From positions 930,001 to 994,000 of the forward strand of contig JAFEKR010000004.1 of assembly GCA_019022495.1 (NCBI GenBank): 64,000 nucleotides of DNA, in the 5' to 3' direction. Both the position numbers and the translations under genes were made by a program. The notes beneath the pieces are model-generated. The model did no database searches. It was not told where the DNA came from and saw only the letters and a list, made by a program, of their open reading frames with translations. Of the stretch, positions 43,096-55,866 are shown in pieces (the first letter of the stretch is position 1; every line of letters starts with the position of its first letter). The DNA is from Epichloe hybrida. Taxonomy: Eukaryota; Ascomycota; Sordariomycetes; Hypocreales; Clavicipitaceae.

Positions 43096-44037
43096 ATCCA
43101 TGCATCCATTCAAAGCTTCCAAGGAAGAAAGTGGACGAGGCACGCAGCCCCCTACTACTACCGTCGGCGCGCGCAGCTGTCGACTGGCAAAACCCAGACT
43201 AAATCTTGCTGCACGCCCAGGTGAGTGCAGGTGGCACACGGTTGCCGGCCAACTGTGCCTGCCTTGTTGGCGTCGGGTCCGGTCCTTGCTTTTTCACAAT
43301 CAAGTCACTTGCTGTCCTACATGCTCGCTCTTTTCCCAATTTCCCATCCACACCATAAAGCTCGCCGGGCCCCTCGTCTTTCCTCTTCCTCCTTACTATT
43401 TTGTTACCACACACGTTCAATTCCCGACCCTCGAGCATAGCCTTGCCAGCGAGACTCTCATCCTCTCAAATCTTTGTTCAACGGGTAGGTCTTACACACA
43501 ACGGAGTTTCCTTTGTGACAGTGTTCCTCTTTCACACTCTCCCTCCCTCTCCCGGCTCTGCTCTGCGCTGCTCTGCCCTGCTCTGCACTGCTCTGTACCG
43601 TCGCACTCCGCCATTTGTCGTTTGGTCCCTTCCACAAGAGAAAACGGTTGCAGAACTGCCTTCAAACATGGCCGCGGTTCAAGAATGTCAAAACTTTGTC
43701 TAGTGGCCCGCAACCATGCACTCAAGTGTCCGAAATTCTCACGGAAACGTTGGGGTGTCGCGTTGAGAGATGTAATCACGATAGACAACTCAGCGAACAG
43801 GCCATCAAGCGATGGAGTCTCGACCTCGAGAACTTTCTGTTCCTCTCCCAACGTACATTCCTGTGCATGCGACCAGACGCGACGAAGCGCATTCTGGAAT
43901 GCGAATGACGTGCGATGCTTTTGCGGCTGTCGTACATGCCCTGGGGCATGGTATAAAACAACGACGATGAAGCACATGCTAACTCACTCAATAGTGTTTT
44001 TGTCCTCCAAATTCAAAAACCCCTTAAAATTTTCAAG

Positions 44038-45027
44038 ATGAAGTCTGTCGTCGTCGCTCTTTCCCTGGTTGCGGCCGTCGCCGCTCAAGACCTGGCCGCT
44101 CTTGCCCAGTGTGGTGTAAGTCTGACATGGAAAAGCTCCTTTTCTTTTACAGAGTGTCCATGCTGACCACTTCAATAGCAAACCTGCGCCAGCAACATGA
44201 TGTCTCCCGCCAAGGTTGCAGAGCTCGGCTGCAAATCAAATGATCTCAAGTGCCTGTGCAGCAACGTCAACTTCCTCTACGGTCTCCGCGATTGCTCCCG
44301 AGCTATCTGCAGTGAGCAAGATGCCAACAAGGTTGTTGAATATGGCATGAAGGCCTGCCAGGGTGCTGGTGTCGTGGTGACTGGGGGCAATGGTGGTGCT
44401 TCTCATAGCGGTGGTGCCTCTCACAGCGGTGGTGCCTCTCAATCTAGCGACAACACCGGCGCCCAGGTCACCACCATCTACAGCACTGCTACTGGGACTG
44501 ACGGCAAAGTGATCACCACTCCCGTCGCTACTTCTACTATGGAAGGCGGAAGCACCGATCACAGCGGCTCTGCCCACGTTACTACCATCTACAGCACTGC
44601 TACTGGCACTGACGGCCAGGTCATTACCACTCCCATCGCCACCTCTTACCATTGAAGGCGGTAACGGTGGTATCGGCGGCGCTATTCTCAGCACCTACAC
44701 TACCAACGGTTCCCAGGTTGTGATGACCTTGTCCACGCAGATGAGCCAGCCTTCCGGCTCTAGCACTGAGAGTGGCAGTGCCAGTCAGACTTCTTCCGAG
44801 GGCGTATCTACTACTGAAATGACTTCTGCCACCACCAGCGGCGCTGGCTCCCAGTCTTCAGAAGCTGCTCCTTCTACCACCTCCACCAGCAGTGGCCTCG
44901 CTGTAAGTTATTGTTCCATCACTGACAAGGTCATAAAGGGTAAACATATGCTAATAACGCTCAGGCCCACATCACTGCTGCCCCTGGTCTGCTTGCTGCC
45001 GCCGGTCTAGCTGCCCTCCTTATCTAA
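44038..45027 (+). CDS. CFEM-domain GPI-type cell surface protein, with one frameshift
   Basis: Exons: 44038..44115, 44179..44902 and 44965..45027. Exon 1 is a signal peptide, MKSVVVALSLVAAVAAQ. The CFEM domain follows with eight cysteines in the usual spacing (QCG, QTC, LGC, LKCLC, RDC, AIC, KAC). Then come GGASHS repeats and two copies of a VTTIYSTATGTDG unit. The end, AAPGLLAAAGLAALLI, is a hydrophobic GPI-attachment signal. At about 44646-44650 the second copy reads ATSYH and stops, whereas the first copy reads ATSTMEGG. Removing one T gives ATSTIEGG and reopens the frame to the end. So one extra base breaks the gene, or it is an assembly error. CFEM proteins serve in haem uptake, adhesion or host interaction. 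Confidence 0.8.
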
Positions 45028-46083
45028 GGTCAAGGCATATCGTCCACCTGTTTATGAAGTTCACGTTGTACATTTTTGATACATAGTACCCGTTTATATT
45101 TGGAACTCGGTCTGAAACCATGTCATCTCGTCCGTCGACAAGAGAAAGAATCTCTCACGGGGCTGATTTCGAAACCTGGAGAAAAGTAAAAGAAGAAAAT
45201 TAGATATGTGGTCAGGACCTTAAGAATCCTGATGATTTCCATCAGGGATCAATTAGGTAAAAAGTCCATCTGTGCTTTCTGTACTGTCCGTCGATGGGGT
45301 GAGTAGGTTTGGTGCGATGTTTGGTTTGCAATGTTCACACGAATGAAGGAGAAGACGTGTTTTCGAACAGGCTTAGCCGAGACAAGCTTTATCGCGATCC
45401 TCCCACGGCTTACTTGTCGTGGCTCTTTTCACGCCCCTGGACAATTTCGGCCAGGTCTTTTGTTCGGGTTGGCTTTCCCGCTCTCGAAAGAATTACTATA
45501 TTAATCAATAATTTCTTGGAACCCTCACAGGTGGCATGATTGTTGACCTCAAGGCCTACGTCGTAATTTTGGATCAAGTTAGTCAGGCGTGTCATATGTA
45601 CAAATATCATACCCTCCAACAGCCCTGATGTCACAGAAAGCATGATATTAAATTATCGTACATGATTCCCATTGCGGGTTGATCACGGCGGCCAGCGTGC
45701 GTGCTCAGGTCACGTGGCTATAATTCGCGACCCCCTCATGAAGCCTCATTCGCCAGGTAGGGTAGGCTACTTGGCAGGATCATGTTTCGCACGGCCAAGG
45801 CTGCCGGCGGCACGTGACCCCTCAGCTCACAGCTTGGTTTGTTGCCTCCCACCACCGCCTCCACCATCGCCTCCACCACCACCGCCTCCCGCCTGTGGTT
45901 CGTTGTCCCTGACGTACCCAGTCTCGCACCCTCGCTACCATCATTGTTCCTATTGATTTTTCTCCCATCATCACGAACAACTTTCCTCCATCGTAGCAAC
46001 TGCCCCCGGCCGCGACCCGTCTTTTTCTTTTCGCTACGAATCTCTTGACTCTCGCGTCGCTACAGAACGTCGCTGCTGCAAAT
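45028..46083. other. Intergenic region and YPT1 leader
   Basis: About 1 kb with no supported gene. A CCT/CCA-rich tract at 45840-45895 and the pyrimidine-rich DNA after it look like the promoter and 5' leader of YPT1. Confidence 0.45.
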
Positions 46084-47193
46084 ATGAACCCTGAGTGGTG
46101 CGCGCGTAACCTCCAGCCCCTGGCCACTGCGCTGGCCTCCTGACGGTTTCAAGTGCTGATCATTTTCATCGATAGAGTGCCTCCGATATCACTTCTGCTT
46201 AATGCCGTTGTTCCGCCTCCATTCCGACTTTCGGCGTATTTCCTGGAGCGAGGCAAAGATCTTCGGAAACTAACATATTTTGATTAGATACGATTACCTC
46301 TTTAAGCTACTCCTCATCGGCGATTCCGGTGTAGGCAAGTCTTGTTTGTTGCTTCGATTTGCCGATGACACCTACACTGAGTCGTACATTTCGACTATTG
46401 GTGTCGATTTCGTATGCGCATGTCCGAAATCAACTATCAAACTCGAGAAACCCAGAACTAATTAGTACTGTAGAAGATCCGAACGATAGAGCTCGACGGG
46501 AAGACCGTAAAGTTGCAGATTGTGGGTCATGGTCGAATGCTCATCCTTATGAATATCATTCCTGCGCGGTCCGGCTAACCATCAACTCTCGTACAGTGGG
46601 ATACTGCTGGTCAAGAACGATTCCGAACTATCACCTCATCTTACTACCGCGGTGCCCACGGCATCTGTGTCGTCTACGATGTCACTGACATGGACTCGTT
46701 CAACAACGTCAAGCAATGGCTTCAGGAGATTGACCGATATGCTACCGAGGGTGTGAACAAGCTCTTGGTCGGAAACAAGAGTGATATGTCCGACAAGAAG
46801 GTCGTCGAATACACAGTCGCAAAGGTAAGACGCGTCCCTGAGTCATGTCGTGATCAAGGAGGGAAGGCACAGACGACAGCAGCTTTGCAAATTCTGTCAA
46901 GCCAAGCATTGGGCAAACTTATGCTACTAGATTCCCAGGCCCTCCGCGGCTTTCCTCCACTTTGCCATGAACTGAATACTGACCTCTACGTGCAGGAGTT
47001 CGCTGACAGTCTGGGCATTCCCTTCCTCGAGACTTCGGCCAAGAACGCTAGCAACGTCGAACAAGCATTCTTGACAATGGCCCGCCAGATCAAAGAGCGC
47101 ATGGGCACTACAACAGCCAACAACACCAAGCCCAGCGTGCAGGTTGGGCAGGGCCAAGGCGTCGGCTCATCTTCAAGCAACAGCTGCTGCTAA
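46084..47193 (+). CDS. YPT1: Rab GTPase Ypt1/Rab1
   Basis: The model is join(46084..46094, 46288..46411, 46474..46521, 46597..46824, 46996..47193), 202 aa, the usual length. Exon 1 is 11 nt and the joined start is [18 protein letters not shown]. Nucleotide-binding motifs are complete: GDSGVGKS, switch [26 protein letters not shown] and ETSAK. The C-terminus NSCC is the geranylgeranylation site used by the Bet4/Bet2 transferase. [19 protein letters not shown] is diagnostic of Ypt1/Rab1. It controls vesicle traffic from ER to Golgi and autophagosome formation. All four introns keep phase; the last is 171 nt, longer than the others. Confidence 0.97.
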
Positions 47194-48681
47194 GCTGCGA
47201 GATTTTTGTTGTATTTTTTTTAACATGAGAGATTGAGTCAGCGATGGAGTAGGTACGACTAGGCGAAGCCAAGGCAAACAACTGGGCGGGCTACCTCGGA
47301 AGACAACTTTTCTTTCCCATTATCCAGTATCTCTTGTTATGCGCATAGACTGAATCATGTCCATTTGGATTTCTTCGCTCTTATTTTTCTACCAACGGGC
47401 TACGAGACCACGCACTTCGCCATGCATCGAGACGAAATAGTTCGATAAGACGGGCCACGACTGAATTTTTTTTTTCACTTGCTAAAGAGACAGATAAACA
47501 CCACTTGGCTGGGGAAACTGGGGGCAAGAGTGTCGTGAGAACTGCCAGACGTGTTCAATCAAGGATGGGGTTTTTTCTCCCACCGTTTTCTGCGCCCTTT
47601 GGTTGAAACGCAAGGCACTCGAGCAATCGACGCCTCCTCTACTCAATTGCAGCACCGCGGTTCAATTTCACTTGGTCTTGTCGCTTGGTCTTCTGTTATT
47701 TTGTTTTTATGGTCATCGATTCAGGGGGATCTGCGCTACTTTTTTTGTACTTGTGCGAGTGAGTATGGGCATTAAGCTAGGGAAACCTGTTATGAAAGAT
47801 TCACCTTCGTTGCCTTGAGAGTGAAGTGTACGTCGCGTTTCTCTTGACTCCTCGATGGGCATCGTCTGGATTCCATGGTATTTCTTCCCACACTCCTATT
47901 CCACACTCCTATTCCACGTGGCTGGGGGGGGGGGGGGCAATCAGTGACCCAGCTTGACGCCGTGACACGTTCAAGCAGAACCACCAAGATTCAGGGCATT
48001 CAATTACCAAAAGGGAATCCCAATAGTCCTCTAGGTCATTTGCTCGTAAATTGAAAAATTTCAGCGGATTTCTTGTCAATTTTGTACGCCACCAGTTTGT
48101 AAAAGCGATTGACATAAACGACTGCACAATTGGCAGCACCACCCACCATCTTACAATTTAACCACGGGCTACGGAGTACATGCGACAATAATTACACATA
48201 ATGTGTAGATTATTAACACGAGAATTCTTCTTTGACTATGCCACGTCTGATCTGTCTGGCCTCAAGTCCATTATCTTGCCTAGCTAGCCTAGCCCCGAAA
48301 TCCTTCAACAAGCTCATCACCTCCAGCGTATGTTTACGAAGACAACGCCCTCCTCTGAACAAATGAAAAAAATTGTGATCCCAGTCCAGGCTCCAGCCGA
48401 AATAACCAAATCATCTCTAATATGAATGCTTTTTCAAGTATCTTCTGACCGCCATGTGGCAAAAAAGAAGGTATGAAATTAAGAAAGAGAAAGGTTCAAA
48501 CATTATTGGTTCAGTACCTCAGCGCTTGCCTAAGAACGCTCGAAGAAAAAAAATCCCGATGCACAGGCGAATATATGAATCAAAGAGAGTGTAATGAATG
48601 GAAGGGTCGAGTGAAATGTAGAGGTTGTCGGTTCTTCAGTGTGTATATGAATAAAGTCCCGTTTGCGATAGAGAAATCAAC
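47194..48681. other. Convergent intergenic region, 1.5 kb
   Basis: Between the 3' ends of YPT1 and the serine-rich gene. It holds a 13-G run near 47925 and a TACGGAGTA motif at 48170-48178. No gene is seen. Confidence 0.45.
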
Positions 48682-51681
48682 TTAGGCCAGGCCCAAGAAC
48701 TTGAGAGCCTTTCGGCTGTTTGGTTTTCGAATACTGCGCTTTTGCATAAAAAAAGGCATGAGCCGACGCTCGTCCATGTCATCTTCGCTCTCATCGAAAT
48801 ACTCAAAGCCCGCCAAAGATTCCGTGTCCACCTGTGGCGCACTCTTCGTCCGTAGCTTGGCCTGACTACGCTTGCTCTGGATTGACCTGAGTGTTCTGAT
48901 CGTTTCGGCAAACGAGGACGCACGCAGCGACACAGCAGGGGATGATGGCTCGTGCGATGGCACAGCCGGTGCGCTCAAGCCTCTGGATGAAGGGGCTGTA
49001 GCTGCCGAACTTGGAGAAGGTGAGCTCTGAGATGTAGCTCTAGGATGTTCAGCCGTGTGCTCGCTTGTAAGACTGAGCGGTGGTGGCGCACGTTTTCTTT
49101 TGGCCTTTTCAGTCACGGGCTCTGAAGCAGGCACCTCGGGCTCTTCGATTTCAATGTTCCATACTGTGGACACAAAAGTTGCTATATCCTTCTCCGAGGC
49201 GGTCGAGGTCAAAAGATAGTTGGCCTTGGAAACGGCGACGTCCGATGATGATCGAGTCGAGAAGGGTGGACGCGTCGGCTTGCTTTCTGATTTACTATTA
49301 ATTGATGCCCCACGAATATGTGTAAATGGTGAGTCCTCTTTGCTTGTTGAATCGACGATCTGGGCTACTTTCATGACATCGATTCCTGTGAGTTTCTGCA
49401 ACGCCAGCACAGTCCCCAAATGCTCAGGCGGATACATCAACAGGAGATACCGAACATCCGTGTGCAGTGTCAAGTACGTCTCTAGGTGCGGGATGATCAG
49501 TGTTGCCAGCAGATATGAGTTGGTAAACGGATTGTCGGTCTGATTAGCCAGCCGCTGGGCTGTAAAAGCTTGCATGGCGTTGGCGAGTAAATACCTGATT
49601 TGGTCAGTAAGAAGTCTTTTGAGCTGATGACCACGGCCATTGAAATCTCACCGAAAATCCACACGTCCAGTTTTGACAATCTCGCACGATTTTCTACCAA
49701 CCTTCTCCAATCTCCCAGTAACCGCCTGCGAATATTCTTTCTTTACACCCTTCTGTGAACCAATTGCAAGAATTTGGGTGCCATTTCCATCGTCTCTCTG
49801 CGGGCTTCCCCCTCGAAACATGGGCTTCCAGAGTTCATCGAACTCGGGGAGGAAAGAAAACTGAAATTGACGGTAGCCCTGGGTGCCTGGGGGGAAATAT
49901 TCGCCCAGGGTGGACCGGAGCGAGTTCTGCACTGATACTGCAGTCTGACCTGGAGTCATGTGAAATTCATGAACCTTGCTCTCGTTCTCACCCACGGCAG
50001 TTGGTGGAGGTGTTTGAGCAGGAGTAGGAGGGCGAACAATTGAAACGGTGGCAACAAAGTCTGAAGATTTCGATGGCTGCCAAGATGGCTGAGTATAAGC
50101 GAATGGGTCATAATCGTCTGCACCGGGTGACGACATGTCCGATTCTTTTAGACACACTCGCAGTTTGTCCCCGGATTTGGGCGAAGGCTGTGTTGGGGTT
50201 CCCGGGATGGAACCGTCATTGTTCTCTGCCTCGGATGCGGTGGGAGAATACGACAAAGACGGGTAACGGCGGTTTTTGAAAGCGCTAACTGCAGACCCCA
50301 ACAATGCATCTGAGCTGTCGTCACTAAAAAATATGACGAGATCCTCGACTGGAGGTAGAATCGGTCGGAACCCCATTTCCTCGACGACGCTTTGCCGAGC
50401 ATCTGTGCCTCTGTCAACATAATTGGGCTTTGAAATTTCGATTGATTCCTTTGTCTTCTTTTTCTTCTTGCAGATTGGTACTGGCTGCATTTGTACAGAA
50501 GATAGTCGTGATCTCACGACCACAGTCCTCGGTCGTTCGATGGTACTCACTCGGCCAAGTCTCCAGCCCTTGTCCTCAGATAGCCAGGTAGCAGAGTGTG
50601 GAGCTTGCAAAGCTCTTGGAGCATCTGGGTCGTCCAAGCAGGAATTGGTGGAAATTTCAAGACCTCGAAACATGGGACTAGCTGGACAAATCCTGTCAAG
50701 AGACCTGACTCGTGCCAATGATCTGCGTCCCTTTGGCGGCCTCATGTCCAGAACAGAGGCTTCACCAATGACAATGTGGTCCGTTGAGCGTAGGCTGAAG
50801 GCTTCGGACATTGGTGATGCAACAGGAACATCCGAGTGGTCCCCAATACCGCCTGGGCCATATGTCTCACCAATGCAGCTGGCAGGATAAATACTCGGTG
50901 AGGCACATGATGCTCCAAATCGAGGGAGCTCCAGAGTATTTTGTGTCGCATTCATGACCATGGCTGGATTGGGTGTAGCGGGAGCGCTGAGGCTTTCCAC
51001 AACATCCCCCGCAGTACTTTCTTCCTCATTTGGTCGGACACCAAAGACATAGAAAGGCGTCGAGTCCGCAAACTCGTCCAAGAAACCATACAAAGGAAGG
51101 CTTGAGCTCCGAGGCCGGGACATTGGGTTCAATACCAGGTTGTTGGAAGGTTGTAAATTTGCCGTTTGGCGATCCAAAGCATCGGCCGCCCGCATGGCTT
51201 TCGTGATGGGGTCCTCTTCGAAAACATCGTCGTTCATTGCGTCCGAGTAGTCAAAGCTGCGCGAGTCGGGATATAATGTGTGCCTGTCTAGACCATCTAG
51301 TCCATCCTTCACAATATCCTCGAAAATGGCCTCGGCCTCGGCTCTATCACCGTCGGTTTCGTGCTTCATGATTTCTCTAACACATAGTGTCTGAGCTCCG
51401 GGAGTACTTCCGTTCAGAAAGACGAGTCGCTTGTGATCTGCAGTCGAGCCAACCAAGAAATTACGTGCCGCATCGTTCCGAGCTACTAGGGCATCGTGAA
51501 CCTGCCGAACAAAGCCGCGTGCGTCGAAACATCGATCATCATCTCCTGATTTGATATAGGATTCGACACTCGGAAGAATAAGAAGCTGCGGCGATGTAGG
51601 AAGAAGACGTAGTTGTGTCGAGACGAGGTCTGGCTTCCCTTCAAAGGCAACGATGCTACCCATCATTGATTCTGTTGCCAT
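48682..51681 (-). CDS. Conserved serine-rich filamentous-fungal protein, about 980 aa
   Basis: The model is complement(join(48682..49594, 49652..51681)), 980 aa. The intron has GTGAGA at 49651 and a CAAATCAG acceptor, and joins VDFR to YLLANAMQAF in frame. An upstream in-frame ATG at 51699 would add six residues. The first 100 residues are globular (FEGKPDLVSTQLRLLPTSPQ). The middle is long, Ser/Pro-rich and likely disordered. Residues of about 620-800 are globular again (YRQFQFSFLPEFDELWKPMF, and NSYLLATLIIPHLETYLTLH). Such proteins are widely annotated as hypothetical or, misleadingly, gastric mucin-like. I do not know the function. A basic patch ICKKKKKTK could be a nuclear signal. Confidence 0.8.
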
Positions 51682-52320
51682 GTTGGGTGTTTGTACCACG
51701 CTGGGTACAAAAGAAACAAGAGCAGGGCGAGGATCTCACAAGGAGTCAGGAGAAAGAGAAGAAAAAGTGACAATCAATGCCAGGCCTGTTCGAAAATTGA
51801 CGGGGTAGTAAAAGAGGTCAATGACGCAGTCACCGAGGGCGTGGGTTTTGTTACTCTGGGTATTGAAATAACCATGCAACAACAAACCCCTGCTCCTAGG
51901 GCCGTGACAACCGAACGGGCATCAAGCCTTGCGTCCCGTCTATACCATCTGCCAATTATTTGAGTTTTGCGTCCGAAATCGCTGATATGAGCAGGGCCAA
52001 GGGTTTATCCCAGCGGCTCGCTCTTTTGTGAATACGAGAGATTGCTAGAATCTCGAAACTTTGACACGAAGGAACGTAGCAGCAGGCGAGACAGGGTTTG
52101 GTGTAAGGAATGAAAGGCCACAGTGGTAAGGAGAAGAGAAGACGGAGACGGAGACACTCGTAGATAAGTTATTCAATTCACCAACATGAGATTCTGGACG
52201 GAATCGAGAAGAGGAGGTTAAATGGGGAGGGGAGGGGGGGTGGGCATAGGACAAAATAACCAAAGACCAAAATGAAAGCTCGCTGCTGGTTGAGCCTGTC
52301 GGTCCGCTCGTTTTCCACGG

Positions 52321-52355
52321 CCAGGTGCCAGGTGCCAGGTGCCAGGTGCCAGGTG
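52321..52355. repeat. Heptamer tandem repeat (CCAGGTG), five copies
   Basis: Five perfect CCAGGTG units, followed by the partial copy CCAGTTG. Each unit junction contains CAGGTG, an E-box-like hexamer. Related inverted pieces (CACCTGGCA) occur near 52495. Confidence 0.9.
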
Positions 52356-55300
52356 CCAGTTGTTATTAGGGGCCAAGGGGCCAGTTGCACAGCGCCTTTC
52401 CTGATGTCGCTTTTCCGTCGCAACACATCCCCATCCCCACGCCACGGGCAGAGCGAGCTGGCTTGGCTCGGCTTCGTTCAAGATCTAACCCTGGGCACCT
52501 GGCAAGGGCCTGCCAAGTGCCATCCTTGGCCTTGCTCGAGCTATATTTGGGGCTGATTGGCCCAACAAAGCCGTGCCTCACACTGACCACGCTGTACATG
52601 TAGACGCGCGGGTCTCACGTCGGCAACCGTCATCACAGTCTGCCAAGCTCGAAATGACCACGAACCGTGGCTTGCCTGGCCCTTGCCAGGACGATGCGAG
52701 ATGCGAATGGGCGAGTGGTTGTTGACTAATTATTACTACTCCGTATGTATACGGATTAACGGAGTACATGCTCATTGTGGTCTCCAGGTGGGCGTGGCAC
52801 GAGTTACTTCCCGCACCACAACCTTCTTCTGCTGACGACTTACTAATTGTGCGCACGGCTTTTATGCATAGAAGCATCTTCGCGAGTCATCCTTGTACTC
52901 GACACGATACGCCCAAGCATGCCAAACCTTGGGCCAAACCCTTACTTCTTTGGTTTCTTTACTCGGGAACCCGCGAGACCTAACACGTCAGAGCGGAGTT
53001 CGCCGTTCCTCACATCAACCACTTTGGTCATAGGTTAGCGAAGTGGCAATCACCTATCCATCACTTGTCAGCGGGATTTGGAAGTTACGCGTTTCTGACA
53101 GGGGAGGCAGGGAACAGGGGTGCAAATTGCTAAACCACATGGTCAACTTCTTCAGTAGGAGAGGGGGGGGGTGTTCTCATCCCAGTCTGCCGGTCAAGAC
53201 GAATGAACTTCGGCACCACACCGATCGTCATCACCGCCGCGCACAGCCAGCTCTGCAGGAGACTCGGCCTCTGCAGGCAACATCTGTACCACAGCTTGTG
53301 CTTCCTGCAAACGGCACCGCGGTGTACATACAGGGGAATGAGTCGACCTCGAACAATGATTGCTATGTGTTTGCGGGCATATTCTGTCAACTACGGAGTA
53401 CATCATCATGGCTATCCTCGCTCTTCTGGTCTAACCAATTACCAATTTATTGGTGGCCGTCATGTCGAATCAATGGCCAGAATAGGCTTCCTAAACTAGG
53501 ACGACTGGGTCGGGTCCATGGCTGTTGGCGGCTGCTAGCTAGCCATTCAAATAATAACCCGCACTCCGTCCCGACACCCGCCTTTGCCGGTTTGCCATGT
53601 ACATGGTTGATGTCATGTTCCAATTACGATCTTCAACTCACCACTCCGTACCACGAGTAAATTAATTGCCTCTAGCGCAGTATAGCTCGGCTCGTTAGGT
53701 TGGGATTTCGATGACCCGTTCAGTGCGACGTGACGACTTGAACCTTATTGAGTAACTCGGGCGAGGAAAAAGCAATGCGACAACACCCTCTTCTGTTGGT
53801 CTCGTTCGGACCCTTTTTTGTTCTCATTTCTGGTCGGGGTAAGTCGCGTGAGGCTAATCATGACAGATTCTTCCATTTCAACGTTGATTTCCACCGTCTG
53901 CACGATGATCGTGTGCGCCGGTGTCCAAGTGATAGGAAGGCCAATGGTCTCAATCTTTGACATTCAGCTGGCGTTGCACTGCCAGGCCAGAAAGAGATTG
54001 TGCTTCTTGTTCTTGTTCTTTTTTCTTGCAACTTCCTTTTCCTTGTTTTCTTGTCCGAGAGTACTACATGTACTGAGCTGCGCATCCTCCGTCGGAAGAA
54101 GACTGGCGGCGGATGAGCTTGGTGAGTCTGCGTTGAGCCAAGCACATGCCCATGCATTATTATTATGCATATGCTCCGTACATGTAGTCCGTACGGTGAG
54201 CAATTCCGCACATCTGACAGTATATCCCCTGCCGTTATTCAGCACCCCGGGGTCAAACGGGCGCTTGTCCCCCTGACGGGCCGCGTTTTTCTGTCACCCC
54301 GCAAGCCCAGCAGCAGATGAGTCTGGTGCAGAAGGACGATCAATGCTGGTTCCAGCGTAGCTCGTATGCATCTTCTTTTTTCCAGAATATTAATCAAAAT
54401 GCCTACGTACAGTCAAAGATTTACGCTTTGAGCCTGGGCTTTGCGCAACAAACCTGGCCGCTGGGGTGTCGATCAAGTTAGCGATGAAGCACATCTTCTC
54501 CCGTTGTGCGGCGGTGTGATATCTCCGTCGATTTTCTCCAAGTATGTACGGAGTACGAGGCATAATATGGCTGTTTCATCGCTCGTACCACAAAGTATGT
54601 TCTGTCTACATCGTCTGGCCGTGGCGGCCCAGCCTGATGGGACAAGGACTTTTTTTTTTTTCGCTCTTGTCTCTCTGCACGTGGAAGACGGGAAGAAAAG
54701 GCTTGATGCATGCCATGACCACCTTTCGGCATTCTAGGTTTCAAAGAACGGGACGAGTGGACGCCGGTGAGACCGATCAAAGGAGGCACCACTATTACTA
54801 CATGTACATCGTTCGTGATGCACATTATTTAGCCTGAACTGAGAAGACATCTGTTCGCTTATCGCTGCCCAATGCAGGCTCTGAAAATGCCCCTGAACTA
54901 CAGATTCTCAGGGGGAAATAATGTCACCGGGGCGGGTGCCCTGCAGGGTGTCTTCTTGTACCCGACCCACCTACCCTAATCACCTGACGGCCCTATCGCT
55001 TAGTCATACTACATCCCCCCCCCTGACAAGACGTGTGGATCTGACTCCAATTACCCCTACAGCACTGTAAGGCAATGCAAGGGCCAACCACTAATGCTTG
55101 TCGACATTCCCGGTCCGGCAGTTCTCACCAGCAAGTGCTTCCCCCGTATTACGGAATAAGAGCAAGGAATCGGTACGGAGTCGTCCACTTTTCTTCGACA
55201 TGGACACAACCAACGCGGCGAGCTGTGTTGGCCAGCTAGTGGTGGTCCCCAGAGAGGCTTTTGATCCGTGGCGGCCGAGCCAGTCGCCATTCACAAGCCA

Positions 55301-55846
55301 GATACCCAGATACTCCATACCGAGTCCATAACAGACACGGTTAGTTCCGGCAGATCTCTCATTAATTTGCTCTATGTACGCGGGGTTTATGAGAAGAGAG
55401 GACAATGCTTCTATCCCCCATCACCGATGACCGACGGCCGATGTCAGGACCGTGCGCCCACCGTAGCCCGGGACTCAGCTTGCAGGGGGCGGGGGGGTCG
55501 GCTTGCTCAATTCAAGCCAAGGTCGCGACGGCGGTGACTGGTTGGATACTCGAAGTGCGGACCGGTGTGATAGAAAAGTGATGTCTAGGTTCCAATACAT
55601 TGCCTTATGTATAGTGGCGCAAACCGCTCCGTTCCAGTTCGTTTTTTGAAAGTGAATGGCGCGGAGCATGTTGCAACGGCCATTGTACGATGACAGGAGA
55701 CCGCAGGACTGAAAGAAAGAGTTCGCGTTGATTGTTACGATAGTCTTTTGCAGCGCAGGACAAGGTTCGCCAAGAACAAGCCCTGTCCATCTGAATACAT
55801 ACGAGTCCCGGCGGCAGATTTTAACAATGGAGAACCCTGACCCATC

Positions 55847-55866
55847 TACTCCGTATGTACGGAGTA
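55847..55866. repeat. Palindromic pair of TACTCCGTA and TACGGAGTA
   Basis: TACTCCGTA, a TG spacer, then TACGGAGTA: perfect 9-bp inverted arms with a 2-nt centre. It is the clearest dyad of the motif that recurs in the intergenic DNA of this window. Confidence 0.9.

Larger units (their letters stand above)
40261..44037. other. Gene-poor region, 3.8 kb, with simple repeats
   Basis: No gene is supported. Minus-strand frames such as 40665-41258 lack domains. Low-complexity DNA is frequent: T runs near 40447-40477, a GC-rich CGCAGCGCGCAGC run near 41667, a 13-bp tandem repeat at 42615 and an ATTC tract at 43072. Frames at 43100-44041 overlap on both strands and look accidental, although this stretch may be the leader of the CFEM gene. 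Confidence 0.4.

Noticed and set aside
43100..44041. 313-codon plus-strand frame before the CFEM gene
   Set aside because: It runs through a pyrimidine-rich leader and an ATTC microsatellite, with many Cys and Ser and no domain. It is more likely the untranslated leader.
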